From Actinoplanes utahensis (GTDB lineage: Bacteria > Actinomycetota > Actinomycetes > Mycobacteriales > Micromonosporaceae): a DNA stretch of 64,000 nt. The notes beneath the pieces were generated by a model. It made no database searches and had not been told where the DNA came from. It worked only from the letters and a program-made list of their open reading frames with translations. The stretch is from the NCBI RefSeq assembly GCF_016862455.1, contig NZ_BOMZ01000048.1, positions 62,001 to 126,000 on the forward strand, in the 5' to 3' direction. Both the position numbers and the translations under genes were made by a program. Each line of letters opens with the position of its first letter. The stretch's first letter is position 1. Shown here one piece after another: positions 1-7,888 of the stretch.

Positions 1-588
1 CCTTCCACCATCCGCGCGGCCGCGGGGCCGAGGCGGCCGTGGGCGGTGAGCCGGCCGCCCGGTCAGGCCGGACATGCGGCACCGCGTCGGCAGCATCACC
101 AAGACCTTCACCGCGGCCGCGGTCCTGCGGCAGGTGGAGCGAGGCCGGATCGACCTGGACGCGCCGGTCGGCCGTTACCTGCCACACCTCGTGCCCGGGG
201 AGCGCGGTCGGCGGATCACGGTGCGGATGCTGCTCAACCACACCAGCGGCCTTCCCGACTACCTGCCCTACGCGGTTCCCCTCACTCCAGGCGTTCCCGG
301 CCGCCGGATCGGCCGCCAGCCTGGACGACAACCGCTTCCGGTGGTTCAGCCGGCCCGAGCTGCAGCTACGGTCTCGGCCTGCACCGCTTCGACCTCCCGG
401 AGATCGGAACGCTCTGGGGCCACGACGGCACGGTGTGGGGCGCGCAGACGATGGTGCTTGCCACCGGGGACGGCAGGCGGCAGCTGAGCGTGGCGATGAA
501 CCTGGTGCGGTGGAACCGCCCGGGCGGCGCGGAGCACCCGATCGACGCCGCGCCGTCGTCGCTCTACCGGACGGCGATGGCGAGCTGA
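1..588 (+). pseudogene. Degenerate serine hydrolase (D-Ala-D-Ala carboxypeptidase / class C beta-lactamase-like)
   Basis: Three adjacent reading frames each carry a piece of one penicillin-binding-type serine hydrolase. Frame 2 (from about 50) has the nucleophile motif GSITK and the conserved HTSGLPDY block. Near 270 homology moves to frame 3 (SLQAFPAAGSAASLDDNRF, RWFSRPEL). Near 362 it moves to frame 1 (YGLGLHRF, LWGHDG, LSVAMNLVRWNRPG), which ends at the stop at 586-588. Relatives have roughly 150 residues between RWFSRPEL and YGLGLHRF, including the YxN catalytic motif. Here they are joined directly, so there are frameshifts plus an internal deletion. A stop at 47-49 in frame 2 shows that the N-terminal part is also out of frame or lies outside the window. 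The remnant cannot be catalytic. The family call rests on motif recall. Confidence 0.75.
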
Positions 589-594
589 CCCGGG

Positions 595-1560
595 TCAGGA
601 CAGTTTCGCCGCGAACCCGTCCGTGGCGGTGATCAGCTCGTGGGTGATGCCGGGCTCCAGGGAGGAGTGCCCGGCGTCCCCGACGATCCGGAGATCCGCC
701 TCCGGCCAGAGCCGGGCCAGGTCGTGCGCGGTCACCGGGGGACAGCACAGGTCGTACCGCCCTTGAACGATCACACACGGCAGATGCCGGATCCGGTCGA
801 CGTCGTCGAGCAACCGGGTCTCCGGTTCGAAGAAGCCGCCGTTGACCGCGTAGTGCGCGAGGATCCGGCTGCTCTCCAGCACCGCGTCGTCCGCGGTCAG
901 GGTCGCCAGGATGTCCGGGTTCGGCACCAGGGACGAGATGATCGCCTCCCACCGCATCCAGGCGTCCGCGCAGCGCCGGGCCTCGTCCAGGTCGGCGCCG
1001 GTGAGCCGCCGGTGGTACGCCGCGAGGATGTCGTCGCGCTCGGGCTCCGGAATGGGCGCGACGAATCTCGCCCACTCCTCCGGCTGGATGCGGTCGAGCC
1101 CGTCCTGGTAGACCCAGCGCCGTTCGGCGGCGCGGACCAGGAAGACGCCGCGCAGCACGAGGCCGGTCACCCGGTCCGGGTGGGTCTCGGCGTACGCGAG
1201 GGCCAGCGTCGACCCCCACGACCCGCCGAACACCAGCCACGCCGCAATCCCCAGCGCCTCCCGGATCACCTCGATGTCATCGACGAGATGCCAGGTGGTG
1301 TTGTCGTGCAGCGAACCGGCCGGGGTGCTCCGCCCCGACCCGCGCTGATCGAACAGGACGATCCGATAGCGCGCCGGGTCGAAGAACCGCCGGGTGAACG
1401 GGGCCAGCCCACCACCCGGCCCGCCGTGCAGGAACACCACCGGGATGCCGTCCGGATCGCCGGCCTCCTCCACGTACAGCCGGTGGCCGCCGCCGACCTC
1501 CAGGAAGCGGGTCGCGAACGGCTCGATCGGCGGGTACAGCGTCCGGAGCTCCTCGGTCAC
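595..1560 (-). CDS. pip: Proline iminopeptidase (alpha/beta hydrolase, peptidase S33)
   Basis: Predicted cytosolic aminopeptidase that removes N-terminal proline from peptides. The 321-residue length is typical for the family. The oxyanion loop HGGPGGG lies at residues 45-51 and the nucleophile elbow GGSWGS places the catalytic Ser at 114. The acid is Asp270 (QGRYD) and the His is 298 (GDAGHSS). The DQRGSGRS motif (71-78) is characteristic of S33 iminopeptidases. The start codon is GTG; the nearby ATG two bases upstream is in another frame. It is a single gene, tail-to-tail with the degraded carboxypeptidase fragment. Its start faces the gap downstream of the MFS gene. Confidence 0.9.
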   Translation of the reverse strand: MTEELRTLYPPIEPFATRFLEVGGGHRLYVEEAGDPDGIPVVFLHGGPGGGLAPFTRRFFDPARYRIVLFDQRGSGRSTPAGSLHDNTTWHLVDDIEVIREALGIAAWLVFGGSWGSTLALAYAETHPDRVTGLVLRGVFLVRAAERRWVYQDGLDRIQPEEWARFVAPIPEPERDDILAAYHRRLTGADLDEARRCADAWMRWEAIISSLVPNPDILATLTADDAVLESSRILAHYAVNGGFFEPETRLLDDVDRIRHLPCVIVQGRYDLCCPPVTAHDLARLWPEADLRIVGDAGHSSLEPGITHELITATDGFAAKLS

Positions 1561-1632
1561 GCATCGACCTTAGGGTTTGTCCGAGCCATGCCGCAGCCCT
1601 GGTCGATCCACCGGACAAGCCCCGGCGAACGA

Positions 1633-1692
1633 TCACCAGGCGACGACGCCCTGCCGGCTCGGCTGCAGCGTACCGATCTTCAGAGTCTTCAT
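1633..1692 (-). other. Possible 19-residue peptide ORF in the MFS/pip gap
   Basis: An ATG-to-TGA frame of 20 codons reads MKTLKIGTLQPSRQGVVAW. It begins about 50 bases beyond the large hairpin at 1742-1790, reading away from the MFS gene. The frame stays open upstream of the ATG. There is no clear ribosome binding site, and a frame of this length is common by chance. It is recorded only because the composition (two Lys, C-terminal VVAW) differs from the Arg/Pro/Ala-rich chance frames around it. It may be a peptide, the tail of a lost gene, or nothing. Confidence 0.12.
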
Positions 1693-1741
1693 GGTGATGC
1701 CGCTGGACTGGGGCGCGGCCGCCCGTGGCGGTTGTCCCGGG

Positions 1742-1790
1742 CTGGGCGTGAGTGCTGCCTCAACCCCGTTGAGACAGCACTCACGCCCAG
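1742..1790 (-). terminator. Long hairpin downstream of the MFS gene
   Basis: The arms 1742-1757 and 1775-1790 are a perfect 16-bp inverted repeat. One mismatch follows, then six more pairs (1759-1764 with 1768-1773) around a CCC loop. The stem is 23 positions long, 49 bases in all, without a U tract. It begins about 48 bases past the MFS stop, which fits a factor-independent terminator of that gene. Actinobacterial terminators often lack the U run. The stem is longer than most, so another role as an RNA structure or protein site is possible. Confidence 0.6.
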
Positions 1791-1838
1791 CCGGACGGGC
1801 CGATGCCGCAGGTCGCCGGACGCAAACGCGGCCGCGGG

Positions 1839-3017
1839 TCAGAGGAGGATGGTGGTCCGGGCGCGGCGGGACAGGGTGGCGACCGCGGTGAGCAGGGTGA
1901 ACAGCGCGGCGGCGAACCAGGTCATCACGGTGACGACGCCGGCGACCTGGGTGGCGACGCCGATCGCGAGGGCGGAGACGGCCAGGGCGGCGTAACCGAT
2001 CAGGAAGATCCCGGCGAGGGCGGCGCCGCGTTCGGCGGGGGCGGCGAATGCGACGACCGTACCGATGGAGGCCTTGAAGAGCACCCCCGCGCCGACGCCG
2101 GCCAGCACGCCGCCGGTGAGGAAGACCGGCAGGCTCGCCAGGTGCATGCCGGTGACCAGGGTGAGCACCCCGGCGGCCTGGGCGGCCAGGCCGACGGCGG
2201 TCTTGGCGCGGGCGGTCAGGTGCGTGGTCAGCGTCTGCGCGGCCGCCGAGCCGCCGAAGACCGCGAAGACGATCACGCCGGCGAGCAGGCGCGACGAGTG
2301 GTGCAGGGTGCCGGCGACGAAACCGGGAGCGACCGAGGCGAAGAAGCCGAACACCGAGAACGCGGCGAACGTGCCGGTGGCGGCGGCCAGATAGCCGGGG
2401 CCGCGGCCGGTGGTCACCCGCTGCGGACGGTAACGGTAGGCGCCCGCGGTGCGCACGGTCTCCGGGCTGACGGCGACTGCCGCGATCCCGGCCAGCAGGA
2501 GGACCAGGAAGAAGAGGTACGGCGTACGCAAGGGTGAAGTGACGAACTGGGCCAGCAGACCCGCGGCCAGCGTGCCCACCCCGAGCCCGCCGATGTTCGC
2601 CGCCGTGGAGACGATCTCGAAGCGGGTGCCGGAGGCGCCCGGCCGGTGCGCCGCATGCAGTTCGTGCAGGTACGCGGTGGCGGTCGCGGTGATCATGCCG
2701 ACGCCCAGTCCGGTGACGAACCGGGCGGCCAGCAGCACCGGCAGGGACGTCCCGGTCAGGAACAGCACCGCGGCGACCGCTTCCAGAGCCAGCGCCGGGA
2801 TGAGGACCCGCCTGCGCCCGAGCCGGTCGGAGACGTGCCCGGCCAGCACCAGGCTGGCGACGACACCGACCGCGTAGGCCGCGAACACCACCGTGACCGT
2901 GAACGTGGAGAAACCGTAGAGCGGGTAGAGCGGCGCGGGCACGGTGGAGAACGCCATCGCGACCAGGAACGCCGCCGCGACCGCCCAGAAGCCCGTACGC
3001 GCCTTGAGAAGTTCCAT
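1839..3017 (-). CDS. MFS transporter (drug/metabolite exporter type)
   Basis: A 392-residue membrane protein with about 12 hydrophobic segments, the usual length for a 12-TM major facilitator. The motif-A-like loop between TM2 and TM3 is GHVSDRLGRRRVL. Substrate is not readable from the sequence. The open frame runs far upstream through the LysR gene on the other strand, so the start was chosen at the ATG reading MELLKARTGF, just before the first TM segment. A second in-frame ATG lies at 3044. It is divergent from the LysR gene with an 81-bp gap holding two perfect palindromes, so LysR control is likely. Confidence 0.82.
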   Translation of the reverse strand: MELLKARTGFWAVAAAFLVAMAFSTVPAPLYPLYGFSTFTVTVVFAAYAVGVVASLVLAGHVSDRLGRRRVLIPALALEAVAAVLFLTGTSLPVLLAARFVTGLGVGMITATATAYLHELHAAHRPGASGTRFEIVSTAANIGGLGVGTLAAGLLAQFVTSPLRTPYLFFLVLLLAGIAAVAVSPETVRTAGAYRYRPQRVTTGRGPGYLAAATGTFAAFSVFGFFASVAPGFVAGTLHHSSRLLAGVIVFAVFGGSAAAQTLTTHLTARAKTAVGLAAQAAGVLTLVTGMHLASLPVFLTGGVLAGVGAGVLFKASIGTVVAFAAPAERGAALAGIFLIGYAALAVSALAIGVATQVAGVVTVMTWFAAALFTLLTAVATLSRRARTTILL

Positions 3018-3098
3018 GCGCCGACTGTGCGCCGACTCGATCATCACCGCCAACGAGAATTCTCGCTCGACCCGATCGCGATCGTTGATGATTGAGCG
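3018..3098. promoter_or_regulatory. Divergent MFS/LysR control region with two palindromes
   Basis: The gap between the divergently transcribed MFS and LysR genes contains two perfect 12-bp palindromes, CGAGAATTCTCG at 3054-3065 and CGATCGCGATCG at 3073-3084. Their centres are 19 bp apart, close to two helical turns. LysR-family regulators usually bind dyads in such gaps and control both genes. Assignment to this LysR protein is inference. Confidence 0.5.
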
Positions 3099-4082
3099 GT
3101 GGAACTGCGCCAGCTCGAATACTTCGTCGCCGTCGCCGAGGAACAGCACTTCACCCGGGCGGCGACCCGCCTGCACGTGGTCCAGTCCGCGGTGTCCGCC
3201 GCGATCAAGACCCTGGAACGCGAGCTCGGCACCCCGCTGCTCGACCGCAACGCCAAACGGGTCCGCCTCACCGGCGCCGGCGAGGCGCTGCTGCCACGTG
3301 CCCGGATCGCCCTCGACGCGGCCCGCGACGCCCGGGACGCGGTCGCCGAGGTCAGCGGCGGCCTGCGCGGCACCCTGCGGATCGGCACCCTCACCTCGAT
3401 CCGGGTGATCGACCTGCCGGCGCTGCTCGGCGAGTACCACCGGCGGCACCCCGGCGTGCGCATCCAGACCGTCGTGTCGCCGAAAGGATCCGGCGGACTC
3501 CTCGAGATGCTGCTCGAACACCGCCTCGACCTGGCGTTCGTCTCGGTGCCCGGGCCACGGCCGGCCGGGGTGCACCTGACCGGGCTGGCCAGCTCGATCA
3601 TGGACCTGGCGGTTCCGCTCGGCCATCCGCTCGCCGGGCGTGACGCGGTCGCCATCGAGGACCTGGCGGAGCTGGGGTTCATCGACCTGCCGGCCGGATA
3701 CGGCAACCGGGACGTCGCGGACCGGGCGTTCGCGGCGGCCGGGGTCCGGAGGCACGTCACGATCGAGTTGACCGACATCGGAACGAGCGCGGAGTACGTA
3801 CGACATGGGCTGGGTGTCGCTCTTCTCCCGAGATTCCTCCTCACGGGTGTCGAAGGGGTCGCGACGATGCCGGTCACCGGCGCCGACCTGCGATGGCCGC
3901 TGTCCCTCGCGGTGAGCGCCGACCGGCCGCCCGGCGCGGCGGCGCGGGCACTGGTGGCCCTGACCGCCGAGTTTCTCGCTAAAGTGGGCGCCCATGAAGT
4001 CGTTCCGGGTCTGGATCCTCGCCGTGGCGGTGATCGGGCTGCTCGGCGGAGGAGCCCTGATCGTGGCCGGTATGAGCAGTGA
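3099..4082 (+). CDS. LysR-family transcriptional regulator
   Basis: The N-terminal winged helix (residues 1-60) starts MELRQLEYFVAVAEEQHFTR and carries the typical SAVSAAIKTLERELGTPLL recognition region. A linker helix and a LysR substrate-binding domain follow (about 90-295). The start is GTG. The C-terminal extension past the substrate domain (from about residue 300) is Arg-rich and reads into the next gene, which begins at 3994 in another frame. The overlap is 89 bp, so the last 30 residues are probably a non-conserved tail. It is most likely an autorepressed regulator of the divergent MFS gene. Its ligand is unknown. Confidence 0.88.
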   Translation: MELRQLEYFVAVAEEQHFTRAATRLHVVQSAVSAAIKTLERELGTPLLDRNAKRVRLTGAGEALLPRARIALDAARDARDAVAEVSGGLRGTLRIGTLTSIRVIDLPALLGEYHRRHPGVRIQTVVSPKGSGGLLEMLLEHRLDLAFVSVPGPRPAGVHLTGLASSIMDLAVPLGHPLAGRDAVAIEDLAELGFIDLPAGYGNRDVADRAFAAAGVRRHVTIELTDIGTSAEYVRHGLGVALLPRFLLTGVEGVATMPVTGADLRWPLSLAVSADRPPGAAARALVALTAEFLAKVGAHEVVPGLDPRRGGDRAARRRSPDRGRYEQ

Positions 4083-4923
4083 CGAGCCGGCTACGGCGTC
4101 GGTGACCGGCGGCCCGCTCCCGCAGTCCGCGGCGCCCCGCGTGTCGGTCAAACCGACGCCGACCGGGCCCACCGCCGCTCAGCGCGCCGCTGCCAACCGG
4201 GCGAAACAGGTCAAGGCGCTGGACGCCGCGCTGAAGACCCTCGGCGGGAGCACGCCGGACTTCTCGGTCGCGGTCTACGACCGGAAGACCGGTCAGCGGT
4301 ACGCGTGGCGAGGCACCGTCAAGTTCGACACCGCCAGCATCGTCAAGACCCAGATCCTCGCCTGCATGCTGCTGAAAGCCCAGGACGCCGGCCGCCAGCC
4401 GACCTCCGCCGAGATGACGCTGGCCAAGCCGATGATCCGGCTCAGCGACAACAACGCGACCACGTCGCTGTACCAGCGGCTCGGCGGCAAGTCGGCCATC
4501 ACCAAGTGCAACAAGCGCATGGGCATGACACAGACCGTCGTCAACAGCAGCTGGGGCTTGACCAGGACGACCGCCGCGGACCAGATCGTCCTGCTGGAGT
4601 CGCTGGTCAACCCGAAGGGGCCGCTGAACGCGAGCTCCCGCAAGACGGCCTTCACCCTGATGAACACCGTGGACAAGGCGCAGGACTGGGGTGTGCCGGT
4701 GCTCGCCAGGACCGGCGAGACCAGCATCGTCAAGAACGGCTGGGACACCCGGTCGGCCGACGGCGGCCTGTGGGCGGTCAACACGATCGGCCGGATCACC
4801 TCGAAGGACGGCAGGGTCGACGTGTCGGTGGCGGTCCTCTCCCACAACAACTCCAACCAGCAGGCCGGCATGAACCTGGTCGAGAAGATCGCGAAACTGA
4901 CCCGCCAGCACCTGAGATACTGA
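3994..4923 (+). CDS. Membrane-anchored class-A beta-lactamase-like serine hydrolase
   Basis: 309 residues. One N-terminal TM or signal-anchor (about 7-26) is followed by a Pro/Thr-rich linker and an extracytoplasmic serine beta-lactamase fold. The SxxK motif is SIVK (Ser115, Lys118). The SDN loop is exact (151-153, SDNNAT), and a KNG variant of the KTG strand motif occurs near the end (SIVKNGW). The active-site motifs are therefore present. I do not see a clear ExxLN omega-loop glutamate, so hydrolysis of beta-lactams is uncertain; many actinobacterial relatives are cell-wall-related proteins of unknown role. The start overlaps the LysR tail by 89 bp. Confidence 0.8.
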   Translation: MKSFRVWILAVAVIGLLGGGALIVAGMSSDEPATASVTGGPLPQSAAPRVSVKPTPTGPTAAQRAAANRAKQVKALDAALKTLGGSTPDFSVAVYDRKTGQRYAWRGTVKFDTASIVKTQILACMLLKAQDAGRQPTSAEMTLAKPMIRLSDNNATTSLYQRLGGKSAITKCNKRMGMTQTVVNSSWGLTRTTAADQIVLLESLVNPKGPLNASSRKTAFTLMNTVDKAQDWGVPVLARTGETSIVKNGWDTRSADGGLWAVNTIGRITSKDGRVDVSVAVLSHNNSNQQAGMNLVEKIAKLTRQHLRY

Positions 4924-4961
4924 TCGCCGAAAATGTCACGGGTGGGTGGGAGTATTCGCCG

Positions 4962-5762
4962 ATGACGTTGAACTTCGCTGAGCACGGGGCCGGTGTCGCG
5001 GTGGTCGCCCTGCACGGGTGGACGGCCGATCACCGGCTGATGACCGGGTGCCTGGAGCCGTTGTTCGCTTCCCGGCCGGGCTATCGGCGGATCTACCCCG
5101 ACCTGCCGGGCATGGGTGGGTCCCCGGCCCCACCCGCCGGCGCCGGTTCCGACGACCTGCTGGCAGCGGTGCACGACTTCATCGCGGAGACGGTCGGCGA
5201 CGAGCCGTTCCTGTTGGCCGGGGAGTCCTACGGCGGCTATCTGAGCCGGGCGGTCGCCCGGGACCGCCCCGGGCAGGTGCTCGGGCTGGCGCTGATCTGC
5301 CCGATCGGGACCGAGGCGGACCGGTCGAAACGGACCCTGCCCGCCAAGCAGGTGCTGCGCCCCGATCCCGAGGGGGTGGCCGAGCTGGACGCACGGACCG
5401 CCACCGCGTTCGTGGAGATGGCGGTCGTGCAGAGTCCCGCGGCGGCCCGCCGCTTCCGGGACGAGATCATGGCCGGGCTGGATCTGGCCGACACCCCGGC
5501 GCTGAGCCGGGTCGAGCAGCGCTGGGAGCTGAGCCGAGCGCCGGAGGACGGCGATCCGTTCACCCGGCCGGCGCTGATCCTCACCGGCCGCCAGGACCAG
5601 GTCGTCGGTTACGCCGACCAGTTCCGGCTGCTCCCGCACTACCCACGGGCCACCTTCGCGGTCCTCGACGTCGCCGGGCACAACCTGCAGATCGACCAGC
5701 CGGGCCTTTTCAACGCCCTGATGCACGACTGGCTCGACCGGGTCGCCGCCGAGTCACCCTGA
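4962..5762 (+). CDS. Alpha/beta hydrolase
   Basis: 266 residues with the complete alpha/beta hydrolase core. The oxyanion strand is ALHGW (16-20), the nucleophile elbow GESYGG gives Ser89, the acid is probably Asp212 (TGRQDQ) and the base His240 (VAGHNLQ). There is no signal peptide, so it is cytosolic. The ATG at 4962 has a GGGAG ribosome site nine bases upstream; the longer open frame to the left is a shadow of the preceding gene. It lies 38 bp after the beta-lactamase-like gene and could be co-transcribed. The substrate cannot be told from the sequence. Confidence 0.85.
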   Translation: MTLNFAEHGAGVAVVALHGWTADHRLMTGCLEPLFASRPGYRRIYPDLPGMGGSPAPPAGAGSDDLLAAVHDFIAETVGDEPFLLAGESYGGYLSRAVARDRPGQVLGLALICPIGTEADRSKRTLPAKQVLRPDPEGVAELDARTATAFVEMAVVQSPAAARRFRDEIMAGLDLADTPALSRVEQRWELSRAPEDGDPFTRPALILTGRQDQVVGYADQFRLLPHYPRATFAVLDVAGHNLQIDQPGLFNALMHDWLDRVAAESP

Positions 5763-5809
5763 CCGGGATCAGCCGGGAAGCAGCCAGCCGCGGGCGGGGG
5801 TGACCGGGG

Positions 5810-6208
5810 TCAGAGGCGAGTGTTCGCGTACCGCAGCATCGCCGTGCCGAGGAACTCCACCATTCGCGGGTGGTAGGAGTCGTGCCACTCGCGCATCTTG
5901 TCGTCCTCGCCGTACAGCAGGGCCATGCCCAGGTAGGCGTCCCGGCTCGGGGCGTAGAACCGGCTCGCGATCGCGTAGTGCCGGCCGATCAGCTCCTGCA
6001 CCGCCTCGTCGTCCGGCTGCGCGCCGGCGGTGATGGCGGCCGCGATCTCGAGGTACAGGTCGTGCCAGTCCCGGTGGACCTGGTCCTTGTCGACGTGGGA
6101 CCAGCCGTCGGTCGCGGCGAGACTCGCGGTCTGCTCCTCGGTCAGCGCCCGGCGGCAGCGGACGGCGTCGTCCCGGTCGATCGTGGTGATGCTCATGTGC
6201 GGTGTCAT
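5810..6208 (-). CDS. Stand-alone TipAS-type antibiotic-recognition domain protein
   Basis: 132 residues resembling the C-terminal drug-binding half of TipA-like MerR regulators. It has the W-x(3)-Y pattern (WHDLYLEI), a long helical pair, and the closing block (YLGMALLYGEDDKMREWHDSY, then FLGTAMLRYANTRL) typical of TipAS. There is no MerR DNA-binding half, so it cannot be a promoter switch by itself. In other bacteria free TipAS domains sequester thiopeptides or albicidin. The start could be the ATG at 6208 or the one at 6196 (MSITTID). It is convergent with the preceding hydrolase gene. The family call is from pattern recall. Confidence 0.7.
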   Translation of the reverse strand: MTPHMSITTIDRDDAVRCRRALTEEQTASLAATDGWSHVDKDQVHRDWHDLYLEIAAAITAGAQPDDEAVQELIGRHYAIASRFYAPSRDAYLGMALLYGEDDKMREWHDSYHPRMVEFLGTAMLRYANTRL

Positions 6209-6526
6209 GCCCTGTCGTTAGACAACGGTGAAACCGCCGGCCTCGGTGGAGTCCGGCGGCAGCGAACCGTCGCACGTGGAGGCGGGGCGGGCAAACGGAT
6301 TTTCCGGGGTGACGGTGAGTGGGGATCGCAGCCCGCAGCCCGCCGGTCGGCCCGGTGCCGCTGCTGCGTCGGCCGGGGGAGCAGGGACGGGGGTGGTTGC
6401 GGGTGGGTGCGGCGAACGGCGTACCGGAAACCGGTTTTGACCTGGGGTTCGGTGATGATTGACACGGCTGGCTGGTTCGAGGTGTAAGGACCCGGGCGTG
6501 CTACGGTCCGTCGGGGAGGACGCAGC
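6209..6526. other. Gene-free stretch upstream of the radical SAM gene
   Basis: 318 bases with no convincing gene. A plus frame at 6228-6440 is Gly/Ala-rich and looks like chance. The right end holds the control region of the next gene. There is a TTGACA hexamer at 6459-6464 in locally AT-richer DNA, and a strong Shine-Dalgarno GGGGAGGA at 6513-6520, six bases before the ATG at 6527. I see no convincing -10 box at standard spacing from TTGACA. Confidence 0.4.
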
Positions 6527-7834
6527 ATGCAAAGGCGCACGGATCTCATCGAAGATCTGATGGGACGGTTCCCGCACATCCCGCGTGAGGCGGTGATCAA
6601 GGAAGACCTGCTGCGGGGCGGGCTGGCGTTCGATGATTCGGCGCTCACCGACAACGAGAACGGTGATGTGAAGCCGAAGTCGTACTTCATCTTCTCGTTC
6701 GATCACCGGACGTTGCCGGAGCTCGGTGAGGCGGCGCTGCGGCGTCCGCCGGAGGAGATCGTGCTCACCGGCGGGCCGTACGGTCTGCGGCGCACCGTCG
6801 TTTCGGTGCGGGTCAATCCCTCGTCGCCGTACCGGGTGAAGCCGGGGGAGAACGGGCAGCTCCAGCTGTTCCTGGACGACCGGCCGATCGGTGACGTCGG
6901 GCTGCCGCCGATGCCGGACTATTACCGGCACACGCTCGAGAACGGCAAGTCGGTGATGGAGGTCGCGCCCACCATTCAGTGGGGCTATCTCGTCTATCTG
7001 ACGGTCTTCCGGGTCTGCCAGTATTTCGGCGCCAAGGAAGAATGCCAGTACTGCGACATCAACCACAACTGGCGTCAGCACAAGGCGGCCGGCCGCCCCT
7101 ACACGGGTGTGAAGCCGGTCGACGAGGTGCTGGAAGCGCTCGCGATCGTCGACAAGTACGACACCGCGAAGACGTCGCACGCCTACACGCTGACCGGTGG
7201 CAGTGTCACCAGCAAGGTCGAGGGTCTGGCCGAGGCCGACTTCTACGGGCGGTACGCACAGGCGATCGAGGAGCGGTTCCCGGGCCGGTGGATCGGCAAG
7301 GTCGTGGCGCAGGCGCTTCCGAAAGAGGACGTGCAGCGGTTCTACGATTACGGGATCCGCATCTACCACCCCAACTACGAGGTGTGGGACAAGTATCTGT
7401 TCGAGCGTTACTGCCCGGGCAAGGAACGCTATGTCGGCCGCGAGGAATGGCACCGCCGCATTCTCGACTCGGCCGAGGTGTTCGGCCCGCGGAACGTGAT
7501 CCCGAACTTCGTCGCCGGTATCGAGATGGCCGCACCGTTCGGGTTCAAGACGGTCGACGAGGCGATCGCGTCGACCACCGAGGGCCTGCAATATTTCATG
7601 TCCCGAGGGATCACGCCGCGGTTCACCACCTGGTGTCCGGAGCCGACCACCCCGCTGGGCAAGATGAACCCGGACGGCGCCCCGCTGGAGTACCACATCC
7701 GGCTGCTCGAGGCGTACCGCGCGACCATGGAGGCGAACGGGCTGACCAGCCCGCCCGGCTACGGTCCGCCCGGTGCCGGTAACGCCGTCTTCTCGGTGAG
7801 CTCGTTCATGGACACGCTTCCGGCCGAGGACTGA
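6527..7834 (+). CDS. Radical SAM-like enzyme with a CX8CX2C cluster motif
   Basis: 435 residues. The candidate iron-sulfur motif is C164-x8-C173-x2-C176 (VCQYFGAKEECQYCDIN), which departs from the canonical CX3CX2C but keeps the aromatic residue before the last cysteine. A TLTGGSVTS strand at about 221-229 fits the SAM-binding GGE-like motif. The rest, with alternating strands and helices (WIGKVVAQAL, YGIRIYHPNYEVWD, NVIPNFVAGIE), fits a TIM-barrel. About 150 residues precede the cluster. It appears monocistronic: it has its own ribosome site and a perfect hairpin follows the stop. No RiPP precursor or partner gene adjoins it, so the substrate is unknown. A non-SAM Fe-S role cannot be excluded. 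Confidence 0.72.
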   Translation: MQRRTDLIEDLMGRFPHIPREAVIKEDLLRGGLAFDDSALTDNENGDVKPKSYFIFSFDHRTLPELGEAALRRPPEEIVLTGGPYGLRRTVVSVRVNPSSPYRVKPGENGQLQLFLDDRPIGDVGLPPMPDYYRHTLENGKSVMEVAPTIQWGYLVYLTVFRVCQYFGAKEECQYCDINHNWRQHKAAGRPYTGVKPVDEVLEALAIVDKYDTAKTSHAYTLTGGSVTSKVEGLAEADFYGRYAQAIEERFPGRWIGKVVAQALPKEDVQRFYDYGIRIYHPNYEVWDKYLFERYCPGKERYVGREEWHRRILDSAEVFGPRNVIPNFVAGIEMAAPFGFKTVDEAIASTTEGLQYFMSRGITPRFTTWCPEPTTPLGKMNPDGAPLEYHIRLLEAYRATMEANGLTSPPGYGPPGAGNAVFSVSSFMDTLPAED

Positions 7835-7841
7835 TCGAGGC

Positions 7842-7874
7842 GTCCCGGCCGTCTCGACAGGAGACGGCCGGGAC
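7842..7874. terminator. Bidirectional hairpin terminator
   Basis: Perfect 14-bp stem: 7842-7855 pairs with 7861-7874 around a GACAG loop. It lies 7 bases past the radical SAM stop and 14 bases past the stop of the convergent XRE gene, so it can end both transcripts. Confidence 0.8.
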
Positions 7875-7888
7875 CACGTCGGCGCCGG

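Noticed and set aside
6228-6440. 70-residue plus frame upstream of the radical SAM gene, considered as a RiPP precursor
   Set aside because: It is Gly/Ala/Ser-rich without leader/core structure or ribosome site, so I do not treat it as a precursor.
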